A DNA stretch of 40,648 nucleotides, from contig CALKOC010000031.1 of the NCBI GenBank assembly GCA_938091085.1, positions 1 through 40,648 on the forward strand. The letters run 5' to 3'. Positions 8,390-16,362 of this stretch are shown piece after piece (positions within the stretch are counted from its first letter, which is position 1; each line of letters opens with the position of its first letter). The stretch comes from an uncultured Alphaproteobacteria bacterium (lineage in GTDB: Bacteria > Pseudomonadota > Alphaproteobacteria > RS24). The notes beneath the pieces are model-generated. The model was not told the origin of the DNA. It ran no database searches and saw nothing but the letters and a program-made list of their open reading frames with translations. A program made the position numbers and the translations under genes.

Positions 8390-10171
8390 ATGTATCGACT
8401 TCAACCAGCCCATATTCTGATCGGACTTATCGGCTTCAGTGCTTTTGTTTTGATGCAATGGACGCTTCCTAGCCATGGCAATTACCTGACCCCGAGAAAC
8501 CTTTTGATGTGGATGTTAATCTTTATGATATGTGGCGTCGGGTTTGTTCCTGTTGCTCTATCAGGCTTCATCAAAATAAAAAAGCTATGGTTCGCAGGCC
8601 TCATTCCGCCGACCTATATTTTCCTTCGTATGGTGATTTTCGGCAGCGATATGCCCGAGGCTACTTTATTAACCATCGCAGCACTGACCGGTTTCTGGCT
8701 TTTGCTCATTGCCTTGTTACAAATCAACATCTCAGAAAAACAATGGGATTTGATTTTCGACATTTTGCTGGTTGGCACATTCATAAGTTTGTTGGTCACT
8801 TTTATATTCCCCATATATTTCAAAACACATCTGACATTTTTGCCGGACAATCTGAAAGCGCCATTTGCGGGGTTTGAGCAGCGTAATGTCTTGGCTTCCT
8901 TTTTAGCATCGCTTGTTACACTGTCCTTTGTTCGCTTCATCAAAAGCTCTAAACCGAGAAAAATTTCTTACACGGTTTTTCAGTCGTTTTTTACAATTGT
9001 ATTTGTAGCCGTAATTTTCGGCACTGGCAGTCAAGCTGGGATGTTGGGCCTTACCCTTGCATGTCTTATGGTTGGTATTATTGCTTTATTTATTGCCAAG
9101 TCTGGAAACCGACCCGTCAGACTAATTTGGTTTTTTTTCAGTCTTATCCTCGCCGGTTATTTTCTCAATCTATTCCTCCCGTCTGTTCATATTCTTACAG
9201 AAACAAAAGAAGGTATGGATTTATTCAATGACGGTCTAGCTGCGCAATTTTCACGTAATCTGAATGCAATTCAGGGGTCACAAACTTTACGCATTAAAGG
9301 GTGGCTCATTACTCTATTTCTTATTGGTGACGCGCCATTTTTTGGCCACGGATTGGGAAGTTTTTCAGAGGTATTCTACGAGACGCTCACATCAAACTCT
9401 GAATTTCATAAGACGCCTTATTTTTCCTCTTCTCTGAGCCATCCTCATAACGAAATTCTTTATATTCTCTCCGAGCATGGGCTGATCGGCTTTCTGCTCA
9501 TTACTGTCCCGTTTATTTACATGGCCACGAACATGATGAAACTGGCGGGATCACAATCGCTTTATATTCTCGCTTTGCTTCTCCCTATCGGCCTGCACAG
9601 CATGGTGGAATTCCCCCTATATATATCAGGACTTCATTGGCTATTGCTTGGCCTGATGATTGTTTGGGCTCTCAATTTTGAAAAAGCTTCACTAACATCG
9701 CAGACATTTTTACCGGCCATACGCCCAAGCATTCGATTATTTCTCATTCTAGGTGTCATATCACTCCCATCTTTTTATGCCGGTCAGATGGCTTTTACAC
9801 TTCATCAAGCCTGGGTGCATACCAATGACTACCGATATAAGAATTTCGCCGGATATATTGAACATAGCAAATATAGACCTGAATTATGGCATCCAGTTCT
9901 CGGCAGGCGATATACCACCCTTCACGAAATGGTCGTTGTCTCTGAGGCTTCAAATTTCGGCTACAAAGAAATTGTTGAGAAATTATTACCCAAACTTGAG
10001 TCCGAACGGCACCATTTTGAAACATATGGCTATTGGGTAGCCCTCACCAAAGGCTATCAACTATTAGACGACACTGAAAAGCTTGAAAGCCATTTAGACC
10101 GTATCAAAATAATTCACCCTCATTATCATCGTAAATTGATAAAAAATCTTAAAATTGAAATGTCTCAATAA
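8390..10171 (+). CDS. O-antigen ligase / PglL-like protein O-oligosaccharyltransferase family membrane protein
   Basis: This 593-residue protein has about ten to twelve hydrophobic segments in residues 1-470, then a soluble tail of about 120 residues. The Wzy_C signature is clear: FFGHGLGSFSEVF followed by SLSHPHNEILYILSEHGLIG, then VEFPLYISGLHWLLLG. Family members transfer lipid-linked glycans in the periplasm, either to lipid A core (WaaL) or to protein serine/threonine (PglL). The VEFPLY segment and the C-terminal tail (resembling Wzy_C_2) lean towards PglL, but no glycan genes are adjacent, so the acceptor is unknown. ATG 8390 has AGGA about 9 nt upstream. It is followed 87 bp later by an unrelated aldolase gene. 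Confidence 0.85.
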   Translation: MYRLQPAHILIGLIGFSAFVLMQWTLPSHGNYLTPRNLLMWMLIFMICGVGFVPVALSGFIKIKKLWFAGLIPPTYIFLRMVIFGSDMPEATLLTIAALTGFWLLLIALLQINISEKQWDLIFDILLVGTFISLLVTFIFPIYFKTHLTFLPDNLKAPFAGFEQRNVLASFLASLVTLSFVRFIKSSKPRKISYTVFQSFFTIVFVAVIFGTGSQAGMLGLTLACLMVGIIALFIAKSGNRPVRLIWFFFSLILAGYFLNLFLPSVHILTETKEGMDLFNDGLAAQFSRNLNAIQGSQTLRIKGWLITLFLIGDAPFFGHGLGSFSEVFYETLTSNSEFHKTPYFSSSLSHPHNEILYILSEHGLIGFLLITVPFIYMATNMMKLAGSQSLYILALLLPIGLHSMVEFPLYISGLHWLLLGLMIVWALNFEKASLTSQTFLPAIRPSIRLFLILGVISLPSFYAGQMAFTLHQAWVHTNDYRYKNFAGYIEHSKYRPELWHPVLGRRYTTLHEMVVVSEASNFGYKEIVEKLLPKLESERHHFETYGYWVALTKGYQLLDDTEKLESHLDRIKIIHPHYHRKLIKNLKIEMSQ

Positions 10172-10258
10172 ATATTGAAAATTAGCTTTTGAAAATTAGT
10201 TACGACATCTGGATTTATATCTTTGGCGTGGTAGTCTTCTAAAAAAAGGAGACCATCC

Positions 10259-11089
10259 ATGTCTGAGAATGAATTCATGTCCCCTGAAGACATTAACAAA
10301 GTTATTGAAAACGTTACTGCACTTGCAAGCGTCAAGGATATTAAAAGTCTTAAAGGCGAGGTTAGTGACGAAGAATGGGAACTTAGAGTCAACTTGGCGG
10401 CTCTTTACAGACTTATCGCCATGAATGGGTGGGATGATATGATTTATACGCATATATCCGCCCGTGTGCCTGGTCCTGAGCATCATTTTTTGATTAACCC
10501 ATTTGGCATGCTGTTTGATGAGATCACAGCCTCCAGTCTCGTTAAAGTTGATATGGAGGGAAATGCTGTCACTGAGAGTCCTTTTATAGTTAATCCAGCT
10601 GGCTTTACCATCCACAGCGCACTTCATATGGCCCGAGAGGATGCCCAGTGCGTCATTCATTTACATACTGATGATGGCGTTGCCGTATCTGCTCAAAAGG
10701 AAGGGCTACTCCCCCTATCCCAGCACGCCATGATTTGCTGGAATCGCTTTGCCTACCATGATTATGAGGGCGTGGCGCTTAACCTTGACGAAAGAGAAAG
10801 AATTGTTGCTGATATGGGCGATAAGCAACTTATGATTTTACGCAATCACGGAACACTCGCCGTTGGTCGCGATTGCCAAACCGCTTATCAGGCTATTTTC
10901 TATCTTGAGCGTGCCTGTAGCTTTCAGATTCGTGCGATGTCTGGCGGAACTCTTAACACACCGCCAAAAGGAACGCCCGACCTATCTTCCAGTCAAAGCG
11001 ACAGTATTTTTAATGGTCTAGCCGGAGCCTTGGCATGGCCGGGACTTATGCGCAAATTAGATAAGATTGATCCCTCATTTAGAGATTAG
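10259..11089 (+). CDS. Class II aldolase/adducin family protein
   Basis: This is a 276-residue class II aldolase-fold protein. Visible hallmarks are THISARVPG (substrate loop), FLINPFGMLFDEITASSLVKVD, the metal-binding HLHTDDG with a further histidine in LRNHGTLAVGRD, and the HSALHMARED helix. The metal-dependent members cleave or epimerise sugar phosphates such as fuculose or ribulose phosphate; this longer branch (about 250-280 residues) is mostly uncharacterised. AAGGAG sits 8 nt before ATG 10259. The gene ends 5 bp before the glucose-6-phosphate isomerase frame, so the two are likely co-transcribed and both may act in sugar-phosphate metabolism. Confidence 0.88.
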   Translation: MSENEFMSPEDINKVIENVTALASVKDIKSLKGEVSDEEWELRVNLAALYRLIAMNGWDDMIYTHISARVPGPEHHFLINPFGMLFDEITASSLVKVDMEGNAVTESPFIVNPAGFTIHSALHMAREDAQCVIHLHTDDGVAVSAQKEGLLPLSQHAMICWNRFAYHDYEGVALNLDERERIVADMGDKQLMILRNHGTLAVGRDCQTAYQAIFYLERACSFQIRAMSGGTLNTPPKGTPDLSSSQSDSIFNGLAGALAWPGLMRKLDKIDPSFRD

Positions 11090-11094
11090 CTATT

Positions 11095-12384
11095 ATGGAA
11101 ATTATGAGTAAGTCCATCCGGTTTGATTGCACGGATGCAGTAACTAACGATATTGAGTCAGAATTCGCTAACCTCCTCAGCAAGGCAGATAACGTCCGCC
11201 AGACTTTTAAGGAAAACCCGCTCCCTTTATTTACGCAACTTGACAATAAGGAAGATATCAGCGCAATGCATGCGCTTGGGGAGACCATTCAAGAGGGTGC
11301 AAAAAGGATTGTCATTCTTGGCACTGGTGGATCAAGTCTCGGCGCCCAAGTGTTGGTTCAGATTAATGGCTGGGGCACACCTGCATCCGGTATGGTAAAA
11401 GCTTCCGGGCCAGAGATGATTTTCGCAGATAATCTGGACGGTCAGAGCTTTGGCCTGCTTCTTGATGAAGCACAGCTTGCACACACTAAATTCATAGTTG
11501 TTTCAAAATCTGGCGGAACAGCAGAAACCATGATGCAACTCTCTTGTGCGCTGACAGCCCTTAAAAATGCCGGATTGGATGCAGCAAAACATGTCTCAGG
11601 TATTGCGGGGAGCGGGTCAAACACACTCAGGGATGTCGCCGAACGCGCAGGGTTTGCGCTTTTACCTCATGCTGATGGCATTGGCGGGAGATTCGCAGTG
11701 CTCACGAATGTTGGCCTATTGCCCGCATTGCTCATGGGCGTTGACCCTATCAGTGTTCGTCAGGGCGCATCCGAGGCACTCTCCAGCTTTATGGACGCCC
11801 CTGTCGCGGAAATTCCGTCAGCCATTGGTGCGGCTATGCAAATCGCACATGCCGGTAAAAACAGAAATATTTCAGTCCTTATGCCATATACAGACCGACT
11901 AGAGCGCCTTGGATTTTGGTATCGCCAATTATGGGCTGAGAGCCTCGGCAAAGACGGGCAAGGCACCTGCCCCGTTAATGCGCTTGGCCCGGTTGACCAG
12001 CATAGTCAAGTTCAGCTTTATCTCGGTGGGCCAGATGACAAGCTGTATAATTTAATAACTGCCAAAAACCAGCATCCGGGTCCAAAAGCCTTAGCAGAAG
12101 CCTGTGATATTCCAGAACTTTCTTGGCTTCAAGGGCGCAGTATCGGGGAGTTGGTTGCAGCTGAGGCCATAGCGACTTTTACTGCACTCAAAGAAAATGC
12201 ACGTCCCGTAAGGCATATAGAAATGGAGGACGTCACTGGACACTCAGTCGGTTACATCCTCATGCATTTCATGCTTGAGACGATTATCGCCGCAGGGTTA
12301 ATGAATATTGATGCTTTTGATCAACCAGCTGTTGAGCAAGGAAAAATAATTGCCAAAAAGTTAATGTCTGAAAGTTCAAACTGA
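11095..12384 (+). CDS. pgi: Glucose-6-phosphate isomerase, short form
   Basis: The product is 429 residues, against about 550 for E. coli Pgi. It has two SIS domains with the sugar-phosphate loops ILGTGGSSLGAQ and VSKSGGTAET, GIGGRFAVLTNVGL, the glutamate segment YRQLWAESLGKDGQG, the histidine segment GPVDQHSQVQLYLGGP, and the terminal lysine segment QPAVEQGKIIAKK. It interconverts glucose-6-phosphate and fructose-6-phosphate in the cytoplasm. ATG 11104 (MSKSIRF) is an alternative start, with GGAA just upstream. It lies 5 bp downstream of the class II aldolase gene, and its last 9 bp overlap the convergent PsiE-like gene. Confidence 0.92.
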   Translation: MEIMSKSIRFDCTDAVTNDIESEFANLLSKADNVRQTFKENPLPLFTQLDNKEDISAMHALGETIQEGAKRIVILGTGGSSLGAQVLVQINGWGTPASGMVKASGPEMIFADNLDGQSFGLLLDEAQLAHTKFIVVSKSGGTAETMMQLSCALTALKNAGLDAAKHVSGIAGSGSNTLRDVAERAGFALLPHADGIGGRFAVLTNVGLLPALLMGVDPISVRQGASEALSSFMDAPVAEIPSAIGAAMQIAHAGKNRNISVLMPYTDRLERLGFWYRQLWAESLGKDGQGTCPVNALGPVDQHSQVQLYLGGPDDKLYNLITAKNQHPGPKALAEACDIPELSWLQGRSIGELVAAEAIATFTALKENARPVRHIEMEDVTGHSVGYILMHFMLETIIAAGLMNIDAFDQPAVEQGKIIAKKLMSESSN

Positions 12385-12756
12385 AGGCAAATCTTCATCC
12401 TGACTACTTGGTCTGTAGCGGATAATCAGACAGGCCGCGGCAATCAAAACAATTGCAATTGCTTCGTAAAGCAAATTTACCGGCTCAGATTCTTTGCCTT
12501 GCAGAATAATCAAACGGCTGAGAGCAGTCATGGCAATGAATAATGGCAGCGTAATCGGGATTTTCTGGCTTTTGTAAAAGACTGCCACCATGCCGAGCAC
12601 CTCTGTGTAAATGAACAGGAGCAGCAAATCTGCAAGCTCTACATGACGGTTGCTAATGAGGTGAAAAATTTCTTCCAATGTTGCGTAGAGAGTGGCTAAC
12701 GCAATAATACACAGTAAAACTTTTTCTGTAGTAATCAGAACTTTATGCATATTCAT
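12376..12756 (-). CDS. PsiE-family phosphate-starvation-inducible membrane protein
   Basis: The 126-residue protein has four hydrophobic segments (around residues 8-28, 43-60, 67-85 and 95-113) and the PsiE-type sequence ELADLLLLFIYTEVLGMVAVFY followed at a short distance by ITLPLFIAMTALSRLIIL. PsiE is an inner-membrane protein of unknown biochemical function, induced by phosphate starvation in E. coli. I see no pho box I would trust upstream. Its 3' end overlaps pgi by 9 bp tail to tail, and it faces the symporter gene divergently across 184 bp. Confidence 0.8.
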   Translation of the reverse strand: MNMHKVLITTEKVLLCIIALATLYATLEEIFHLISNRHVELADLLLLFIYTEVLGMVAVFYKSQKIPITLPLFIAMTALSRLIILQGKESEPVNLLYEAIAIVLIAAACLIIRYRPSSQDEDLPSV

Positions 12757-12940
12757 ATCCTATACAAGGTAACTTTAACTTAGAATAATAACCGACAAAA
12801 ACCACAATAATTTGTTTATTTCTGCCCTCACATTAGACTAATCATGCGTCAACCCGTTGTTTTACAAATATTTTCCTGTTTTCATAGCTTACGATTAGGT
12901 AAGGTGATTTCAAGTAATACGGATATGCAAGGGGTCTGAA

Positions 12941-14452
12941 ATGTTGCGAAAAATAATACCAGTACTGATTTTAGCAATTGGGAGTTTATTCACCCTGTCC
13001 AGCCCTGCCCTTGCTGGATTCGATGAGACAGTAAATGCTGCCTTAGCCCCTATTTCAAAAGCCGTTTCGAGCTTTATTTTCTTTTCCGTACCTCTAAACG
13101 GCGCAGATATTCCTTTAATTGTGGTCTGGCTGATTGCCTGCAGTGTTTTCTTCACTTTTTATCTTAGAGTGCTGACCCCACGAAATATTAAAACATCCTT
13201 GAAAATGATACGTGGCGATTATACTGACCCTAATGATGAGGGCCAAATTTCACACTTTAAAGCTCTTACAACAGCGCTATCAGGTACAGTGGGTGTCGGC
13301 AATATTGGCGCCGTTGCATTTGCCATTACAATTGGCGGCCCCGGCGCGTTATTCTGGATTATTGTCGGCGGTCTACTCGGCGCAAGCCTGAAATGCGCAG
13401 AATGCACATTGGGCGTTAAATACCGGACAAAACACGAGGACGGCTCAGTCTCAGGTGGCCCCATGTATTATCTTGAGAAGGGGTTAAAAGAAAAAAACCT
13501 TCCCCGACTCGGCAAAATTATCGGGTGCATGTATGCCGGCTTTATCGTCATTGGCTGCCTCGGCATTGGTAATATGTTCCAATCAAATCAAGCTTATGAA
13601 CAGCTTCAACTTGTTACCGGCGGCGCTGACGGATTTCTATTCGGTAAAGGCTGGCTTGTCGGGAGCATAATGGCCTTCATCGTCGCACTCGTATTAATTG
13701 GCGGCATCCAGTCTATCACGCGTGTGACCTCAAAACTTGTGCCGGGCATGGCAGGTATTTATTTTGTTGCAGCACTGATAGTCATTGGTCTCAACATTGA
13801 GGCATTACCCGGAGTTATAGCGGATGTTGTGACACAAGCATTTAACCCTGCCGGTATTACCGGCGGTTTATTTGCAGTGATGATTATAGGCTTTCGACGT
13901 TCAACCTTTTCTAATGAAGCGGGGCTTGGTTCCTCCTCAATTGCTCATGCCGCCGTTAAAACCAATCAACCCGCGTCGGAAGGTTTAGTCGGCTTGCTCG
14001 AGCCACTCATCGATACCGTTATCATTTGCCCCCTGACGGGTCTGGTTATTTTACTGACTGTCTTTAGCCCCGAAATGGTTGGCGGTGATGTGCAGGGCGT
14101 GCAACTGACCTCCGCAGCTTTTGAAACAGTTATCTGGTGGTTCCCAAATGTGCTGGCCATTGTCATTGTTTTATTTGCCTTTTCCAGCATTATTGCTTGG
14201 GGGTATTATGGCCAAAAGGGCTGGATCTATCTTTTCGGGAATGACCCGGCGCAAAGTAAGATTTTTTTGCTGATTTACTGCGTCTTTGTCCTCATCGGAT
14301 GCACCCTAGATTTAGGGGTCATAATAGATTTTTCAGATGCGATTGTTTTTTGTATGGCGTTACCAAACGTTTTGGGATTATATTTTCTTGCGCCGGTCGT
14401 TAAACGTGAAATCGGCACTTATTTAGAAAAATTGAGATCTGTGGAAACTTAA
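12941..14452 (+). CDS. Alanine/glycine:cation symporter (AGCS) family protein
   Basis: This is a 503-residue sodium- or proton-coupled amino acid symporter of the inner membrane (Na_Ala_symp family), normally importing alanine or glycine. It carries a signal-like N-terminus (residues 1-25, ending SSPALAG), about ten further membrane segments, and the family segments TALSGTVGVGNIGAVAFAI, GGPGALFWI, GSVSGGPMYYLEKGL and RSTFSNEAGLGSSSIAHA. AAGGGG precedes ATG 12941 by 6 nt. The TauD-type dioxygenase gene begins 25 bp after its stop, so both may be one transcriptional unit. Confidence 0.93.
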   Translation: MLRKIIPVLILAIGSLFTLSSPALAGFDETVNAALAPISKAVSSFIFFSVPLNGADIPLIVVWLIACSVFFTFYLRVLTPRNIKTSLKMIRGDYTDPNDEGQISHFKALTTALSGTVGVGNIGAVAFAITIGGPGALFWIIVGGLLGASLKCAECTLGVKYRTKHEDGSVSGGPMYYLEKGLKEKNLPRLGKIIGCMYAGFIVIGCLGIGNMFQSNQAYEQLQLVTGGADGFLFGKGWLVGSIMAFIVALVLIGGIQSITRVTSKLVPGMAGIYFVAALIVIGLNIEALPGVIADVVTQAFNPAGITGGLFAVMIIGFRRSTFSNEAGLGSSSIAHAAVKTNQPASEGLVGLLEPLIDTVIICPLTGLVILLTVFSPEMVGGDVQGVQLTSAAFETVIWWFPNVLAIVIVLFAFSSIIAWGYYGQKGWIYLFGNDPAQSKIFLLIYCVFVLIGCTLDLGVIIDFSDAIVFCMALPNVLGLYFLAPVVKREIGTYLEKLRSVET

Positions 14453-14477
14453 CGGCAATATATTTTGTCCGTAAGAT

Positions 14478-15350
14478 ATGAGATTATTAATGGAGCATCC
14501 AACATTTTCTACCATTGTGGTCAACCCACTCAGCAGGGCATTAGGTGCAGAAATAGAGGGCGTGGATTTATCTCAACCCCTTGAGGACGCTCAGTTTGAA
14601 GATATTCAAAATGCTTTATTTACTTTTGGCGTAATCGGGTTTCGGGATCAGACTTTGTCTCACCAAAACCAAATTGATTTTGCACTGCGCTTTGGGACTT
14701 TAGAAGTCCACCCTATTGTTAAGGGCATGGAAGGGCATCCCGAAATCATCAGAATGCACAAACCCGCAGGGACACCTGCCAGTTTTGGTGTAGGCTGGCA
14801 TTCAGATAATTCATTCTTTGTTCAGCCAAGCCTTGGTTCAATCGTCTATGCAGAAACAGTACCCCCTGTCGGAGGGGATACCCTATTTGCAAATCAACAA
14901 CTGGCATATGACATGTTGTCCGATGGCTTACGGGAAACTCTGGAGGGACTTGTCGCCATCCATTCAGCCAAGGAGGCCTACACTTCACCCACAGCGCTGG
15001 AGAAATACGATTCCGACGGACCGATAAGCTATAAGAAAAGCGATATCATAGAGAAATTTGTCGAGCACCCTGTTGTCATTAAGCATCCCGTAACTGGGAA
15101 AAAAGCGCTTTATGTCAATGCCATGTTCACCCATCATTTTAAGGGCTGGACAATGGAAGAAAGCAAACCTTTGCTTGAGTTCTTATCTACGCATGCCACA
15201 CGAGAAGATTTCCAATGTAGATTCAAATGGCAAAAAAACTCTCTGGTCATGTGGGATAACCGGGTCGTTCAGCACGCTGCTTTGAATGATTACGTTGATT
15301 ATGACCGCACGCTTTACCGGGTGACCGTCAACGGCACGACGCTAAATTAA
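14478..15350 (+). CDS. TauD/TfdA family Fe(II)/2-oxoglutarate-dependent dioxygenase
   Basis: The 290-residue protein has the metal-binding HxD in GVGWHSDNSFF, the distal histidine in VVQHAALNDY and the 2-oxoglutarate-binding arginine in RTLYRVTVNG. LGAEIEGVDLSQPL near the N-terminus and GFRDQTLS are typical of TauD. These enzymes hydroxylate small acids such as taurine or phenoxyacetates, leading to sulfite or phenol release, but the substrate here is unknown; no sulfonate transporter is adjacent. ATG 14490 (MEHPTF) is an alternative start. A hairpin terminator lies about 25 bp downstream. Confidence 0.9.
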   Translation: MRLLMEHPTFSTIVVNPLSRALGAEIEGVDLSQPLEDAQFEDIQNALFTFGVIGFRDQTLSHQNQIDFALRFGTLEVHPIVKGMEGHPEIIRMHKPAGTPASFGVGWHSDNSFFVQPSLGSIVYAETVPPVGGDTLFANQQLAYDMLSDGLRETLEGLVAIHSAKEAYTSPTALEKYDSDGPISYKKSDIIEKFVEHPVVIKHPVTGKKALYVNAMFTHHFKGWTMEESKPLLEFLSTHATREDFQCRFKWQKNSLVMWDNRVVQHAALNDYVDYDRTLYRVTVNGTTLN

Positions 15351-15373
15351 ACGGCAGAAATTATTCAATATAT

Positions 15374-15411
15374 AAAAAAGCAACCCACTGCGCTGCTGCC
15401 GTGGATTGCTT
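15374..15411 (-). terminator. Rho-independent terminator of the beta-barrel protein gene
   Basis: On the minus strand AAGCAA-T-CCAC and GTGG-G-TTGCTT form a stem with one internal mismatch and a 12-base loop, followed by TTTTTT. It ends the minus-strand gene at 15438-16037. The reverse direction has only a weak T-rich tail but could help stop the convergent dioxygenase transcript. Confidence 0.7.
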
Positions 15412-15437
15412 CTTATTTGTGAAACCAGGATTGCTTA

Positions 15438-16037
15438 TTAGAATTTATAAGAAACCTTGGTAGCGACGTATTCTGATTTTACCTTCCAGTCATCATCGGT
15501 CATTTGCTCTAGGTAAACACCGACTGACAATTTGTCAGATACTTTATAATCGACGCCGTAATTATTTTGTGCCTCATAATATTCACCATCATCATATCCG
15601 TCTCTATCGATGGCAAATTTAGGCTGGATTTTGGCATAGGCTTTAAAAGCGCCAAATTTCTTCTGATATTGAACCCGTAGCCAGATATTCGCGAAATCGT
15701 CTTTAGACTCTTTGTTGAAAGCCCGATATTCAAAACGCGGCGCAATTGAGAAACCCTTATAGTCCACTGCCTTCGGTAAATTTAAACGAAAACGATGCTC
15801 AACATTGCCTTTACTTTGTTGATAACGATAGGCGTACCCATAACCTGCAATCTTCACATCGAACTGCGTCATCCACTTATCTAGGCGTGAGTGATCACGA
15901 TATTTCAAGCTCATATTGCCTGATTTCACTGTATAATTATGTTGTGAGTAGTCAAATGAATCCGTCGCAAAAGACGGTGTAATCAATAATGACATAAACA
16001 GTGTCATGAGGATTGACGTTATCATTGTTCTCTTCAT
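15438..16037 (-). CDS. Small outer-membrane beta-barrel protein, family not recognised
   Basis: From ATG 16037 (GAGG about 9 nt upstream) the product is 199 residues: a signal peptide (MKRTMITSILMTLFMSLLIT, cleaved near SFA-TDS), then alternating polar and aromatic beta-strand patterns such as IAGYGYAYRYQQ, GFSIAPRFEYRAF and IWLRVQYQKKF. It ends in KVSYKF, the C-terminal phenylalanine typical of BAM-assembled barrels. Size and pattern resemble narrow oligosaccharide porins such as KdgM, but I see no decisive family motif. A longer frame to 16148 exists without a ribosome binding site. It is a single-gene unit with its own terminator. Confidence 0.65.
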   Translation of the reverse strand: MKRTMITSILMTLFMSLLITPSFATDSFDYSQHNYTVKSGNMSLKYRDHSRLDKWMTQFDVKIAGYGYAYRYQQSKGNVEHRFRLNLPKAVDYKGFSIAPRFEYRAFNKESKDDFANIWLRVQYQKKFGAFKAYAKIQPKFAIDRDGYDDGEYYEAQNNYGVDYKVSDKLSVGVYLEQMTDDDWKVKSEYVATKVSYKF

Positions 16038-16267
16038 TAGAATTTTCCTCAATTTAAATAACATGTCTCCGAATAAATTGATCTTTTGATCTCTTAAACT
16101 CATCGGCAGATTGAAAAATGCCTGCGAAACATTACGATTTTGTGACAAATTAAAAAAAATGATTCATGGATATGATTTTTTGTGAATTTATTTCAAATAT
16201 GTGAGTGTTTAATAAATTATTTCAGTTTTTGCGCTCACAACCGCCCTATTAAATAATGCAGCTACAA

Positions 16268-16323
16268 TTGACACGTTTTCCAAAACAGAAGCTTTTAAAA
16301 AATTTAACGGGTCAATGAAACCG
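16268..16323 (+). promoter_or_regulatory. Possible plus-strand promoter with TTGACA hexamer
   Basis: A perfect TTGACA (16268-16273) is followed 17-19 nt later by the AT-rich TTTTAAAAAATT, which is only a loose -10 element. It points towards the plus-strand terminator at 16324-16362, so together they could make a transcript of roughly 60 nt. No reading frame lies between them. Confidence 0.2.
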
Positions 16324-16362
16324 ACTAACTGCCATTTCCTCAAAAGGGGAGATGGCAGTTTT
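16324..16362 (+). terminator. Strong plus-strand terminator without an evident upstream gene
   Basis: AACTGCCATTTCC pairs with GGAGATGGCAGTT (about 13 bp including one G-U), followed by TTTTTT. The U-tract is on the plus strand, where no gene lies upstream between 16038 and 16323. On the minus strand the hairpin follows the stop of the secreted repeat protein but lacks a T tail, so it would be a poorer terminator in that direction. Confidence 0.6.

Noticed and set aside
10196-10660. A 154-codon minus-strand frame over the class II aldolase start
   Set aside because: It is antisense to a gene with a good ribosome binding site and clear class II aldolase motifs.
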